Assembly: GCF_003731765.1 (NCBI RefSeq)
Contig: NZ_MOAL01000004.1
Coordinates: forward strand, 992,001 to 1,056,000
Direction: 5' to 3'
Origin: Pseudomonas chlororaphis
Lineage (GTDB): Bacteria > Pseudomonadota > Gammaproteobacteria > Pseudomonadales > Pseudomonadaceae
Length of the DNA stretch: 64,000 nt
Position 1 is the first letter of the stretch, and the number at the start of each line of letters is the position of its first letter. The notes below the pieces were generated by a model. That model worked only from the letters and a program-made list of their open reading frames with translations. It searched no databases and had not been told where the DNA came from. A program made the translations under genes and the position numbers. Shown piece by piece: positions 63,401-64,000 of this stretch.

Positions 63401-64000
63401 CACGGTGCCGCTGCCGCCGTCCCGGGGCAGGCTGTCGGCGGGGATTTGCCACAGGTCTTCGATAAAGGCGCGGTCGCTGTCCACCAGCGCCGAGCGTTGC
63501 CCGGGCAGGCCGGGGCCCATGTAGCCCATCTCGCGGCCGCCCATGGCGTTGGGTTGCCCGGTCAGGGAAAACGGCCCGCTGCCGGGGCGGCAGATGGCGC
63601 CGGTGGCCAGGTGCAGGTTGCACAGGGCGTTGGTATTCCAGGTGCCGTGGGTGCTCTGGTTCAGGCCCATGGTCCAGCAGCTCATCCACTCGGCGGCTTC
63701 GCCGATCTGCTGGGCGGCCAGGCGGATATCGGCTTCGGCCAGCCCGGTGATGGCGGCGACGCTGGCCGGGTCGTAGTCGTCGAGAAACGCCGGCATGGCC
63801 TCCCAACCCTGGGTGAAGGCGGCGATAAAGGCCGGGTCGGTGTGGCCGTTTTTCAGCAACAGGTGCAGCAGGCCATTGAGCAGGGCCAGGTCGGTGCCGG
63901 GCTTGATCTGCAGGAACAGGCTGGCCTTGTCGGCGGTGGCGCTGCGCCGGGGGTCGACGACAATCAGCCTGGCCCCGGCCTTGACCCGATCCATCATCCG
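60425..64000 (-). CDS. nasA: Assimilatory nitrate reductase fused to sulfite-reductase-type flavoprotein (partial)
   Basis: At least 1190 residues are visible; the true N-terminus lies beyond the right edge. Left-to-right in the protein: a molybdopterin oxidoreductase body ([36 protein letters not shown]) with its C-terminal cofactor domain ([14 protein letters not shown]), a linker, an FMN flavodoxin domain ([21 protein letters not shown]), an FAD domain (RLYSIASS) and an NADPH domain ([22 protein letters not shown]), ending DVY. It would draw electrons from NADPH through its own diflavin module to reduce nitrate in the cytosol. This fused form is known in pseudomonads. Confidence 0.92.
   Translation of the reverse strand, partial: [1191 protein letters not shown]

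Noticed and set aside
1..64000. tRNA genes, CRISPR arrays, insertion sequences, prophage
   Set aside because: I looked for cloverleaf-like sequences, spaced direct repeats, transposase motifs and phage genes and saw none, although short or degenerate examples could be missed by eye.

Overview
The window is high-GC, densely coded bacterial DNA whose gene content points to a soil or rhizosphere Pseudomonas, most likely of the P. fluorescens group. The evidence is many LysR regulators, LysE-type exporters, a FecI/FecR-TonB receptor unit, a SpuC-like transaminase, RlhA, a fused nitrate reductase/sulfite-reductase-type flavoprotein, and a FliA-type promoter in front of a chemoreceptor. I saw no tRNA, rRNA, CRISPR array, insertion sequence or phage gene. 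The region reads as accessory catabolic islands placed between a few core genes.

Layout. 0.2-4.6 kb: LysR, two LysE exporters around a nucleotidyltransferase, and a DUF1444-like protein. 4.9-13.1 kb: a nitrogen-compound island (flavin monooxygenase, two Rid proteins, DUF1028, M20 deacylase, LysR, SpuC-like transaminase, orphan polyamine-type binding protein). 13.2-16.2 kb: core genes rlhA and a DUF3053 lipoprotein. 16.2-18.6 kb: the sad/ptrR pair. 18.7-32.6 kb: a large catabolic island. 33.1-36.9 kb: LysR, hydrolase, MFS, LysR. 37.0-39.2 kb: an IdnO-like reductase with an MFS carrier. 39.2-43.8 kb: small protein, dienelactone-hydrolase-like enzyme, chemoreceptor and binding protein. 43.9-51.6 kb: CAP protein, then a sulfur-scavenging set (TonB receptor, sulfatase, LysR, binding protein, TauD). 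51.8-56.1 kb: an iron-type sigma/anti-sigma/TonB receptor unit. 56.2-60.4 kb: ankyrin protein, MATE pump, small membrane proteins, XRE regulator. 60.4 kb to the right edge: nitrate reductase fusion, cut by the window.

The most interesting part is 16.2-32.6 kb. Three RraA-family aldolase-like genes and an aminotransferase are translationally coupled. They are followed by a split thiamine-diphosphate 2-oxoacid decarboxylase, an acyl-CoA dehydrogenase, a family III CoA-transferase, a private ETF pair, a FAS1/MaoC-type hydratase and a CitE-like lyase. An E. coli KgtP-like carrier lies at one end and a semialdehyde dehydrogenase at the other. Read as a pathway, this fits catabolism of 4-substituted glutamates: 4-methylglutamate through 4-methyl-2-oxoglutarate, methylsuccinic semialdehyde, methylsuccinyl-CoA, mesaconyl-CoA and citramalyl-CoA to acetyl-CoA and pyruvate, with 4-hydroxy-4-methyl-2-oxoglutarate split by the RraA-type aldolases into two pyruvates. 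The enzyme families are recognised from the sequence; the substrate assignment is inference.

A second notable arrangement is a FliA-type promoter driving a chemoreceptor followed after 17 bases by a periplasmic sugar-type binding protein with no transporter, which suggests a dedicated indirect chemosensing pair.
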